A stretch of 64,000 bases of DNA from Rhynchopus sp. YZ270_cl-10 (Eukaryota > Euglenozoa > Diplonemea > Diplonemida > Diplonemidae): NCBI GenBank assembly GCA_964035575.1, contig OZ037835.1:1860001-1924000 (forward strand). The letters run 5' to 3'. Position numbers and translations under genes: made by a program. Positions 46,573 to 55,803 of the stretch are shown piece by piece. The notes under the pieces were generated by a model. The model was not told where the DNA came from. It made no database searches and saw nothing but the letters and a program-made list of their open reading frames with translations. Numbering within the stretch: the first letter of the stretch is position 1; every line of letters starts with the position of its first letter.

Positions 46573-47304
46573 AGAGCGACAGGAGAAGCTAGGCAAGGAA
46601 CGTAGAGCAGCTCCGCTGTGACAGCTGCTTCACTCAGCTGCGCAACTCACTGAGGTGGGCCTTCGAATATCGCCGCCCCTGTGGTCCCCATCTCGACGGC
46701 AGCGGCCTCACCCACGCATTCTCTTTCAGGATGCACGACAAAATGGATTGACGATACTTTTGCTGTGGGGTGGATGCGTACAACTAACAAACTCACCCCC
46801 TGTTTCGTTTCCCGTTTTCCTGTGTGGGTGAAGATAGCTATTGACACCGTAGTACTTACCGTTGTGAGAGGGGTGGGGTGGAGAGGTGGGGTGGGGGCAA
46901 AAGGCTGGTTTTTGTTTCATAAAAAGCTCCAACAATTTTGTAGAATCTGCCAAAGGGAGTGGGGTTTCGTGTGTTTATCATTTGAGTCGATGACACACAC
47001 CCCAGAACGTTTTTCCGCTTTCAGGTCACAAAAGTGCCGGGAGGTGCCCACAATCACCCCCCAAGACGACTTTGTGCGGGATTTTGCGGGTGAAAAGGTG
47101 CAGCACACAAGTGGTCCTGTGCTGTGTTTTTGCACACAAATGAAATGTGTGGCGTGCCCACGCAACGACATGTTTTCTATCAAAAGGCCCCCCTACCTCC
47201 ACCTGTTTTCACACCCCTATCACCCTTCTCCTCGTTGTTCACCCACCACAGACCCAACTCCCACAACCCCACCACACAACAGAGCAACACAGAAGGAAGA
47301 CAAC
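46573..47304. repeat. Spacer between L7 and L8
   Basis: It holds the full 3' module followed by the 5' module (as 31959-32656), ending in the pyrimidine-rich CACCCTTCTCCTCGTTGTTC and leader. An open frame continuous with L8 crosses it, but it is read-through of spacer, not conserved protein. Confidence 0.6.
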
Positions 47305-48345
47305 ATGGAAGTAGTTATCAAGGACTGTGCAGACAACTCGTACGTGATTGAGGTGGGTGTGGATGACACAACGGAGACGATGCGGCAGAAGGTGGCGTCT
47401 GCAGTGGGGTTGGCTGAGGACAGCTTCCACATGGGCTTCGGAGGGAAGGACGAAGGAGACGACATCACGCAGCTGAGTGCTGGAGACGCAATCATTCTGA
47501 CGGAAAGTAAGAAGTTCGTGGCCAGAGCAGCACTTCATGCGTTGGGTGAGGACATCACAGCGGTGCGGCTGGTGACTGTGGAGGATCCTGAGGTGGCGTG
47601 TTTGCTTCTGCAGGCGGAGGTTGCGACTGTCATTCCGAATAAGTTCTTGGCACAGACATCGTTAACAGCACTTGATCTGAGTGCTGTGTCCTGTGTGACG
47701 GAAATTGGTGATGACTTTCTTCACCACTGCACAACGTTGACGAGCATCGACCTGTCTGGGTTGACACGTGTCACGCGGATTGGCACCCACTTTGTCGCCC
47801 AATGCAGCAGCCTCACAGCAGTAGACTTGTCGCTACTTCGCAATGTTACACACATTAGTACAAGATTTCTGTACAACTGCACGAGCCTCACATCAGTGGA
47901 CTTATCGCCACTTCGCAATGTTAGACAAATTGATTACTGGTTTCTTTCCAACTGCACCAGCCTCACATCAGTGGACTTATCACCACTTCGCAATATTACT
48001 CAAATTGATGGCCACTTTCTTGCCTACTGCACCAGCCTCAAAGTAGTGGACTTATCACCACTTTGCAATGTTACTCAAGTTGGTACTAACTTTCTCACCT
48101 TCTGCAGGAGCCTCACAGAACTAGACCTGTCGCCACTCAGCAGAGTTACGTTCTTTGGTGAGCAGCTTGCTTACAACTGCACTTCGTTGAGGAGCATCCA
48201 CCTTGCCGGCTGCAGCAGTGCTGTGTCCAGTCGAGTACGTGAAGGCGATCTGAAGGAGTATGTGGTTGACGCACGTCCTCGCTGCAGTGTTTCGCAAAGA
48301 GCCACATCAGAAGCTACGGAAGGACGTAGAGCAGCTCCGCTGTGA
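47305..48345 (+). CDS. Ubiquitin-like + LRR protein, family member L8
   Basis: 346 residues with eight LRRs (VDLSPLRNVRQIDYWFLSNC is a distinctive unit). As in L4, the normal TAA after CSVS is CAA, adding QRATSEATEG and then RRAAPL. The ATG context is GACAACATGG rather than GACAAAATGG, shared with L9. Confidence 0.84.
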   Translation: MEVVIKDCADNSYVIEVGVDDTTETMRQKVASAVGLAEDSFHMGFGGKDEGDDITQLSAGDAIILTESKKFVARAALHALGEDITAVRLVTVEDPEVACLLLQAEVATVIPNKFLAQTSLTALDLSAVSCVTEIGDDFLHHCTTLTSIDLSGLTRVTRIGTHFVAQCSSLTAVDLSLLRNVTHISTRFLYNCTSLTSVDLSPLRNVRQIDYWFLSNCTSLTSVDLSPLRNITQIDGHFLAYCTSLKVVDLSPLCNVTQVGTNFLTFCRSLTELDLSPLSRVTFFGEQLAYNCTSLRSIHLAGCSSAVSSRVREGDLKEYVVDARPRCSVSQRATSEATEGRRAAPL

Positions 48346-49339
48346 CAGCTGCTTCACTCAGCTGCGCAACTCGCTCAGGTGGGCCTTCGAATATCGCCGC
48401 CCCTGTGGTCCCCATCTCGACGGCAGCGGCCTCACCCACGCATTCTCTTTCAGGATGCACGACAAAATGGATTGACGATACTTTTGCTGTGGGGTGGATG
48501 CGTACAACTAACAAACTCAACCCCTGTTTGGTTTTCCGTTTTCCTGTGTGGGTGAAGATAGCTATTGACACCGTAGTATTTACCGTTGTGCGAGGGGTGG
48601 AGAGGTGGGGTGGGGGCAAAAGGCTGGTTTTTGTTTCATAAAAAGCTCCAACAATTTTGTAGAATCTGCCAAAGGGAGTGGGGTTTCGTGTGTTTAGCAT
48701 TTGAGTCGATGACAGACACCCCAGACTGTTTTCCCGCTTTCAGGTCGCAACAGTGCAGGGAAGTGTCCCAAAACGATTTTCTGGGGGGTTTTACGGGTGA
48801 ATAGGGTCAGCACACAGGTGGGTCCGTGCTGTTTTTTCCACAGAACCGACATGTGGGCCATGTCCCACCTTCTACACAAATGATTTTATTGAACGCATCC
48901 TTTTTTTTCTAATTATTTATTTGAAACGCAGAGTTTGACAATTTTCCTGATGAAGATGTAATGTATGTGCGAGAGATGGGGAGCACGGGAGGGAAAAAAC
49001 GACTCGTGGATACTGAAAAATTTCACTAGAAATGCACGCATGTCTTATAAAAATAATAAAACCTACATTCTTGAGCTCTTCTAAACGACGTGATTTTCAT
49101 TGGACGCATCCCTCTAGCCCCCCTCTGTAAGTGTTGATTGAATTGGAGTCGGGGAGCACAAGCAAAGGGCAATGAAAGGAAAACAATGAGTAAAAGAACA
49201 AGATAGAAGAGACAGTATTTATGTCTGAGTTTCACACGCAATTCCAATCATTCGAACCGAAGCCGCCCAAACATTTCGGTCTGTATTATTTCCTAACAAC
49301 CGTACGCGTACCGCCTCGTGTGTTGTGTACAAAAAACAA

Positions 49340-50236
49340 ATCAGTCCTATTCGTGGTCATTTACCCCCCCCCCCCTAAATTTACCCCCCCCCCCCCTTAT
49401 TTTACCCCCTTTTTCAGAAAAAAACGGTTCAGGCCAAAATAACATGGTAATTTACCCCCCCCCCTTATAATACCCTGTTGTGGCTGGTAATTTTTGGGTA
49501 ATTATCGCCGCAACACGCCAGGTGGTGTTTTGTCACGAGTGACCTAAACCCACGAGCGAAGCGAGGGGGTTCAGGGAACGAGTGGCAAAACACCACCTGG
49601 CGTGTAATTATGGGGTAATAGTTTCACTTAGTGCAGCGCATACCTGTTTTGTTTTATGGTTTGCTGGGAGGGGCTGATGTGTTCAGCGGGTCGTACATCC
49701 GGAGACTGTAGGACTCGTCTGATTTGAAGCTGGAGACAAGCTCGAAATGAGGAAAGGGGTAAAGTGCAAATAATCTTTCACCCTGTTTTACATCACGTGT
49801 GCAGGTAGATGGGTGCAGGTGGGTACGTTTGTGCTGCGTGGGCGATACGTTTGGGACACCTCACGGAATCTGAGGCAACACCGTGATCCCTGACCAGTCA
49901 TGGTTCAGGCACGGGCAGAAAGATGATGTGGATGATGTGGATCCATGATGCATGACTGCTTGCGATGTCGCAAGGAAGTGAGGAATTTTTTTCAGATGAC
50001 ACATTTGTCATGAGAGCATGTGTCGTCACACTGTGTTGTGCAAAATTTTACCCCACCGTGTATGAAAAAGTCCCCCCTTCCCACCCAAAAACATGACCTA
50101 ACCCATAACATGGTAATTTACCCCCCCCCCTTACCCCCTCATTTACCCCCCCCCCTTATTTTACCCCCTTATTTCCAAAATTTCCGGTTCACCGACCCAA
50201 AGGGGGGGGGGGTAAATGACCACGAATAGGACTGAT
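49340..50236. mobile_element. 897-bp TIR element with C-run termini
   Basis: The ends are long perfect inverted repeats: ATCAGTCCTATTCGTGGTCA then TTTA and 12 C at 49340-49375, mirrored at 50201-50236. Inside, GGTAATTTACCCCCCCCC-type segments recur. No ORF is seen. The right flank GAATAAAAAATGTT is found uninterrupted at 26843, suggesting insertion next to AT. The CAGTCC start recalls Tc1/mariner-like ends, but the target duplication is not clearly TA. Confidence 0.6.
49513..49605. repeat. Perfect 20-bp-arm inverted repeat
   Basis: ACACGCCAGGTGGTGTTTTG (49513-49532) and its exact reverse complement (49586-49605), with a 53-bp loop containing CGAGCGAAGCGAG. It lies within the TIR element above. 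Confidence 0.7.
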
Positions 50237-50691
50237 GAATAAAAAATGTTAAAATCAAAAAGGAAGAACATAACAATGTGGTTTTCAACAGGGATAAGCT
50301 CCAAGTACCTACAAAGTGGCATCCACCCATTTCTAAAATGTGGTGCATGAGAGAGAAATGTGCAGAGCTTTGTGTGCGAATGCAAAGGAAAACATGGTGC
50401 TTTGTGAACAGCTCTCAGCGGCCCTGTTCCAACAATGTAACAAAATGCCTAAAAAAGTACAAAACAAAATCCCGTTGTTATTTTTCTTTCACCATCACCA
50501 GTGTGATCTGGGTGAGGAAGCGTTCCAACTTTTCAATATCTCACCCATTTTTTCTATTCGCGATTTTTTCCCCACCCCGTTTTTAGAATCAACAAAGTGT
50601 GTACATTAAGATTTCACCATGTTCACCCACCACATCCCCAACTCCCACAACCCCACCACACAACAGAGCAACACAAAGAATAGAAGACAAC

Positions 50692-51885
50692 ATGGAAGTA
50701 GTTATCAAGGACTGTGCAGACAACTCGTACGTTATCGAGGTGGGTGTGGATGACACAACGGAGACGATGCGGCAGAAGGTGGCGTCTGCAGTGGGGTTGG
50801 CTGAGGACAGCTTCCACATGGGCTTCGGAGGGAAGGAGGAAGGAGACGACATCACGCAGCTGAGTGCTGGAGACGCAATCGTGTTGACGAAAACTCAGAA
50901 GTTCGCGGCCAGAGCAGCACTTCATGCGTTGGGTGAGAGGGACATCACTGCAGAGAGGCTGGTGACTGTGGAGGATCCTGAGGTTGCGCGTTTGCTTCTG
51001 CAGGCGGAGGTTGCGACTGTCATTCCGAATAAGTTCTTCGCACAGACATCGTTAACAGCACTTGATCTGAGTGCTATGTCCTGTGTGACGGAAATTGGTG
51101 CTCAGTTTCTTCACGGGTGCGCAACGTTAACAAGCCTCGACCTTTCTGGGTTGACACGTCTCACCCGGATTGGTAACAGCTTTGTTTCCGACTGCACCAG
51201 CCTCACAGCAGTGGACTTATCACCACTTCGCAATGTTACACACATTCGTGCAAGATTTCTTTTCAACTGCAGGAGACTCACAGAACTAGACTTATCACCG
51301 CTCAGCAGTGTGTCACAAATAAATAGCTGGTTTCTTGCCTTGTGCAGCAGCCTCACTGCAGTGGACTTAGCACCACTTCGCAATGTTACTCAAATTGATG
51401 ACCGGTTTCTTTCCCACTGCACCAGCCTCACAACAGTAGACTTATCATCACTTCGCAATGTTACACACATTAATGAGCGGTTTCTTGCCTACTGCAGCAG
51501 CCTCACAACAGTGGACATATCACCACTTCGCAGTGTTACTCACATTGACACAAGCTTTCTTGACCACTGCAGCAGCCTCACAGCAGTCGACTTATCACCA
51601 CTCCGCAATGTCACCAAAATAGGTTCAACCTTACTTTCTGACTGCAGCAGCCTCACAGAACTAGACCTGTCAACACTCAGCAGAGTTACGCACTTTGGTG
51701 AGCTACCTGCTTACAACTGCACTTCGTTGAGGAGCATCCACCTTGGCGGCTGCAGCAGTGCTGTGTCCAGTCGAGTACGTGAAGGCGAGCTGAAGAAGTA
51801 TGTGGTTGACGCACCTCCACCTCCACCTCCGACACGTGGCAGAGACAAGACGAAAGCAGCCGTGCCTTGCTGCAGTGTTTCGTAA
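50692..51885 (+). CDS. Ubiquitin-like + LRR protein, family member L9
   Basis: 397 residues, the longest member, with ten LRRs. The fourth unit (RRLTELDLSPLSSVSQINSW) has the sequence normally found only in the penultimate repeat, as if two repeat arrays were joined by unequal crossing-over. It has the long tail with six prolines and TRGRDKTKAAVPCCSVS. The leader has GAATAGAAGACAAC as in L7. It is the last member in the window. Confidence 0.85.
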   Translation: MEVVIKDCADNSYVIEVGVDDTTETMRQKVASAVGLAEDSFHMGFGGKEEGDDITQLSAGDAIVLTKTQKFAARAALHALGERDITAERLVTVEDPEVARLLLQAEVATVIPNKFFAQTSLTALDLSAMSCVTEIGAQFLHGCATLTSLDLSGLTRLTRIGNSFVSDCTSLTAVDLSPLRNVTHIRARFLFNCRRLTELDLSPLSSVSQINSWFLALCSSLTAVDLAPLRNVTQIDDRFLSHCTSLTTVDLSSLRNVTHINERFLAYCSSLTTVDISPLRSVTHIDTSFLDHCSSLTAVDLSPLRNVTKIGSTLLSDCSSLTELDLSTLSRVTHFGELPAYNCTSLRSIHLGGCSSAVSSRVREGELKKYVVDAPPPPPPTRGRDKTKAAVPCCSVS

Positions 51886-51980
51886 AGAGCGACAGGAGAA
51901 GCTAGGCAAGGAACGTAGAGCAGCTCCGCTGTGACAGCTGCTTGTCCCATTCTGCGACGTCGGTGAGAGTCTTAGAAGAA

Positions 51981-52032
51981 CGCTATCCGCACCACCAAAG
52001 AAACGTAGCTGCAGGATGTGAACTTTGCCCTG
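51981..52032 (+). pseudogene. Decayed 5-phosphatase fragment
   Basis: CTATCCGCACCACCAAAGA...ACTTTGCCCTG matches 14949-15000 of the 5-phosphatase gene (ATKEKRSCKDATFAL codons) with several changes. The preceding CATTCTGCGACGTCGG is shared with 44540, so it shares a duplication origin with the L6 copy. Confidence 0.6.
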
Positions 52033-52905
52033 GAAGCTCAATAATTGTGTCGCAGGTATTTTGCGAAACAAATCATGCCGGTATAGCAAAGCGTTACTTT
52101 TGTGTTGTCACATAATATTATGATACTCGTCTTTCTGTGCTATTCACAGAACTCGATAGGCGATTGAGCGTATCTAACAACAACCAAAAGACTGTACAAA
52201 GAAGAGGATAAGAAATGCGGGAAAAATAGACAACGAGAAGACAAATAGATTTTGACAAAGGGACAATAAAAAAAATTTTTTTTTTTTTTCCACTTATCAC
52301 GGTTCGGAAAAGTACTTTTTTAAAAAGTGATATTTTTTGGTCAAAAAAAGTACTTTTTCACTTTTCGAAAAAAAAAGTACTTTGGGGGCTCCCTAAAACA
52401 TGTTAAAAAATCGCAAAAAAGTTCAAAAAGTGTTTTTTACCTTTGCCAAAACTGAGATACAAAGGGGAAAAAAATGTTTTTTCCCAGCCAAAACTGGGAA
52501 AAACACATGTTTTCGTATGTTTTCAAATGTTTACGGACCCTCGGACTACGGACCCTCCCACCCCACTTTCCAGCTATTTTGACTTATAGAAAGGGACTCT
52601 CGCAAATTTTTTTTTCCGCCTATATAGGGCTAATTTCGACGATTTGAGGCCGTTAAAACCAGAATTTGACACTTTTGAGCATCTGTGGGGGTCTAAAACG
52701 TGGTTTCGCGCACCCGAAATTTCGTGGTTTTTACTTAGGAAAATGCCCATTTCAACCCAAATTTTCGGTTTTTCTGGCCCGAAAGTCCAAAAAAAAAGCG
52801 CCGGGGGGCTTCGCCCCCCGAACCCCCCAGACCCCCCTATGCAATTGGGGGCCTGCGGCGCAGTTCGGAGCTCTAGGTCATACCGAACCTGAATTTTAAA
52901 TGTAA

Positions 52906-53143
52906 CTACCCCCCTCCGTGTATATGTCCGGCACTTTTCTGAAAAATTTCCGGACATATTCACATATGGGGGGAGATGCCCCGCCAACGTGCGGGGCCGA
53001 AAGCTCGGAATGGGTTTTTGCCGCTGTAAACTGTAGTATACTACCTGATGTCCGGCATGTGCATATGTCCGAAAACATGTGTATATGTCCGAGCCTCGAC
53101 CAACACGGACATATGCACAGGACATATACACGGGGGAGGGTAG
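52906..53143. mobile_element. 238-bp MITE-like element
   Basis: The terminal inverted repeats are 24 bp with two mismatches (CTACCCCCCTCCGTGTATAT... at 52906; complement ending at 53143). Internal CATATGTCCG motifs are also inverted. No coding capacity or clear target duplication is seen. Confidence 0.5.
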
Positions 53144-53639
53144 GTAGATGTTATAGTGCTCGCAGCGCTATTCCTTGCCATCATGCGGCATCAGACCTCA
53201 TGCAGGAGAAAACTACGGTGTCCAGCATCGGCAGTGCGTACACATTGGTGCAGGATTTTATCGGCGTGACGTGGAACACGGACGACGTCTGGCATTTACG
53301 GGTTCAGTACAAGTGTGAGCAGTGCGAACGCACTAACGATTTTGCGACGAGGCGGAAGAGATACCTTTCTCCTCTCCCTGGTGCAGGGTGGATCCTTCTT
53401 TTCGCTGAAAATCCGAGATTTTTTTTCGTTTTATTTTTCTCTCCCGTTTTAGAGATTTTTCCGCGCAGGCCTGATGCTAGCTGTCAGGTTTTTAGGAAAT
53501 CGTGGGGGGGTTGATGGTTTGTCCGCGAGCGCAGCGAGTCGAAAAATTGAGTGACCATCTGAAAAGAAAAACGAACGAGCAGGTTGGGACCTGTACTGAG
53601 GCAGAATAGTGGTGTTTTTTTACACATCTCAGCTGTCGC

Positions 53640-54000
53640 AGAACTAAACCCCAGGGGAATATAGGTTTTGGTGGTTTTCGCTGAAACTCGGTCATTACTC
53701 GGTCAAGCCCAACCCAGCTCGTTCGGGGCCTCCGGCAGAATGTGAGAATTCCTCGGTTATCCTACTGCGGAGTTCGACACTACATTGATATTTGCACTGG
53801 GCACACGCAGTATCAGTAATCTCAATACATTTACAAAAGAAACGGCGGTCATGGCACCCATGGCGAAGCCACGGTACGCAATATTTCTAAAAATTGCGCT
53901 CAAAATTGCACGTTTTTAGTGCCAAACTATGCCACGCGAAGTGTGGGTTGCAAGCTTGCGCCCAAGGCGCACGGTGCGCTACTTTTATTCTCTCGCCATA
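53640..54000 (+). repeat. Left arm of a long inverted repeat
   Basis: Blocks ATATAGGTTTTGG, GAATGTGAGAATTCCTCGGT and GAAGCCACGGTACGCAA recur inverted at 58400-58900. The pair flanks the FAD oxidoreductase gene at a distance of about 4 kb. Confidence 0.65.
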
Positions 54001-55149
54001 CTGCATCCTTCCTTTTCCTTCGGCGTTTGACCCCAATTAAATCGCGTTCTGTCTGTGACCCTTGTCGGACACTGCGCCCTCTGATAAGGGTAATACTTTC
54101 TAGAAACATTGTGAAGTCTGTTTTTGACACACAATCGGGGTGGGTGGGCCATAATTTGCTCAACCAGTCGAAAATTGGGATTTTTCTGAAATTTGCATTG
54201 TGCTCAGCAAAAATCGTCGTTTTTTTGAAGAATTTTCCAAAAAATATGCTATACCCCCTATGACTGGACCCAACTCCCCTCACTCTTTTTTCCCTCTTTT
54301 TTGACCCAGAAACCACGCGCTTTTTGAACCTTTTTATCCAAAATACTCCTTTTTAGGGAGCCCCCTTTTTTTTTTTTCATCAAAATCAGGGCGTTCGCTA
54401 TCGCCATCGTTTTTTCCTGATCGTGGCGAAATGCCAAAACCCCCGAAATTTTCGTTTTTTTACTAGTGCTTAAAATAGGTCAAAAAAAATTTTCCCGCCG
54501 GAGAGAAGTTAGTTCGTGGGGTGAATCCCTGGTACTGAATGGTCAAAAAAAATTTGCGATTTGCGCGTGATCCCTTCCCCAGCACAAGTGATATTACAGC
54601 TGAACTTTCCTGATACTAAAACCAGCAAAACGATGGAGAATTTCATCAATCCCCCCTCACTGAGGGTCTCTTTGTGTTGTTTAATCAAGCAGATGTACAA
54701 GAGAGAGGCATCTGTCATATGAGACTTCATCCTTATTTTGATTATTTTCAACTCTCTGCCATTGAAGATAGAGTTGACACGAGCAGTGACACCTTCTATA
54801 ACAGGGGGTACGGTACACCTTCAGCAGACTGCAGGATTGAGGAGCGAGCGGGAGTGCTGGGAAAACTTCCTCTCACGGCAGGCGGGTTTGCGGATGATTT
54901 TGAGTACAGTGGACACCCCCTCTGCGACCCCCCCTCCGGGGGGGTCGACAGGGTGGTGGGGAGAAATCTCTCTCTCTTTTTTCCCCCCCCCCCCCCCCCT
55001 TTTTTTTTTATTTATTTATTTATTTATACAGGGTTTCGCCCCGGTGGGGCGAAGCCCTGGGGCGAAATAAAATGTCATTTTTTCAGGAACAGATTTTTTT
55101 AACGAAAAAAAATATTTTTCGCCCCGGGGCGAACGCCCTGATCAAAATT

Positions 55150-55440
55150 GTACAGGGAAAAAAAAAGTACTTTTTATTTTTCCGTCAAAAATTGTACGGA
55201 GAGAAAAAATAAAAAGTACTTTTTTTTTTTCTGTACAAAAAATTTAGAACCCTGGAAAAAAAAAAGTACTTTTTATTTTTTCTCTCCGTACAATTTTTGA
55301 CGGGAAAAAAAGAAGTACTTTTTTTTTTTTTCCTCCGTACAATTTTTGCACAGAAAAAAAAAAAGTACTTTTTTTTCTTCAAGTACTTTTTTTTTTGGAA
55401 AAGTACTTTACTTTTGGGCAAAGTACTTTTCCGATCCGTG
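55150..55440. repeat. AGTACT palindrome / A-T tract cluster
   Basis: At least seven AAAGTACTTT palindromes are separated by A/T runs and GTACAATTTTTGACGG or its complement. The right edge (AAAGTACTTTTCCGATCCGTGA) is inverted relative to 52297-52320 (TCACGGTTCGGAAAAGTACTTT). Confidence 0.6.
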
Positions 55441-55803
55441 ACTTATACAGTGACATTCTGTTCTGCTCCTGTGCGTGACATAGGCCTGTTTCAATGCCTG
55501 CATGGCATTCTTAAAGCCACTATTTATTGTCAATACCATTTAACAAATCATTGTCTCGCAATGGAAGGAGAAGGCGAGAGACATTTGCCCAACAGCAACA
55601 AAATATCAAACATACACGACGGAATCACCTGTCATGGGCCATATCTAGTCCGTCGTGTAGACAAAGGGGGTGGGGTACTTTATTTCTTCGTTCACGTCTT
55701 CTTCCGCTCTTTCCCTTCCCACATGCTTTGTGTTGCACCACCCCCTCTCCGGCTTCCTCTCCACTCCTCTGTGTTCGCAGGCTAATCTACAACACTGTAC
55801 ACC

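Larger units (their letters stand above)
48346..50691. other. Spacer between L8 and L9
   Basis: It starts with the full 3' module (to ~48870). Positions 48870-49330 are AT-rich and non-coding, partly like 30330-30440. A TIR element occupies 49340-50236. Positions 50237-50470 match the L2 upstream flank 26844-27070. Positions 50500-50620 match 59820-59940. It ends with the LRR leader. Confidence 0.5.
52386..54365. mobile_element. 2.0-kb TIR element
   Basis: GGGGGCTCCCTAAAA at 52386-52400 is perfectly inverted at 54351-54365. Further in, AAAAAGTTCAAAAAGTG and AAAAAGGTTCAAAAAGCG keep matching in the same inverted sense, giving imperfect arms of about 48 bp. There is no identifiable transposase; the longest internal frame (~53160-53400, with CEQCER) is unrecognised. 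It is likely non-autonomous and carries the MITE at 52906-53143. Confidence 0.55.
51886..55803. other. Repeat-rich interval between L9 and the oxidoreductase gene
   Basis: It holds a decayed 5-phosphatase fragment, a 2-kb TIR element with a smaller MITE inside, AGTACT palindrome clusters (52300-52385 and 55150-55440), one arm of a long inverted repeat (53640-54000) and a CAGGG..TCGCCCC hairpin (55027-55060). Positions 54500-54950 contain no recognised gene. Positions 55680-55780 are a long pyrimidine tract before the next gene. Confidence 0.5.

Noticed and set aside
46681-47304. 208-residue N-terminal extension of LRR protein L8
   Set aside because: The translated segment is the shared spacer module; the family start codon MEVV is conserved in all nine genes.
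52918-53514. Possible 198-residue protein in the 2-kb TIR element
   Set aside because: Its first half is MITE sequence, its end is low complexity, and the middle (CEQCER) is too short to support a transposase call.
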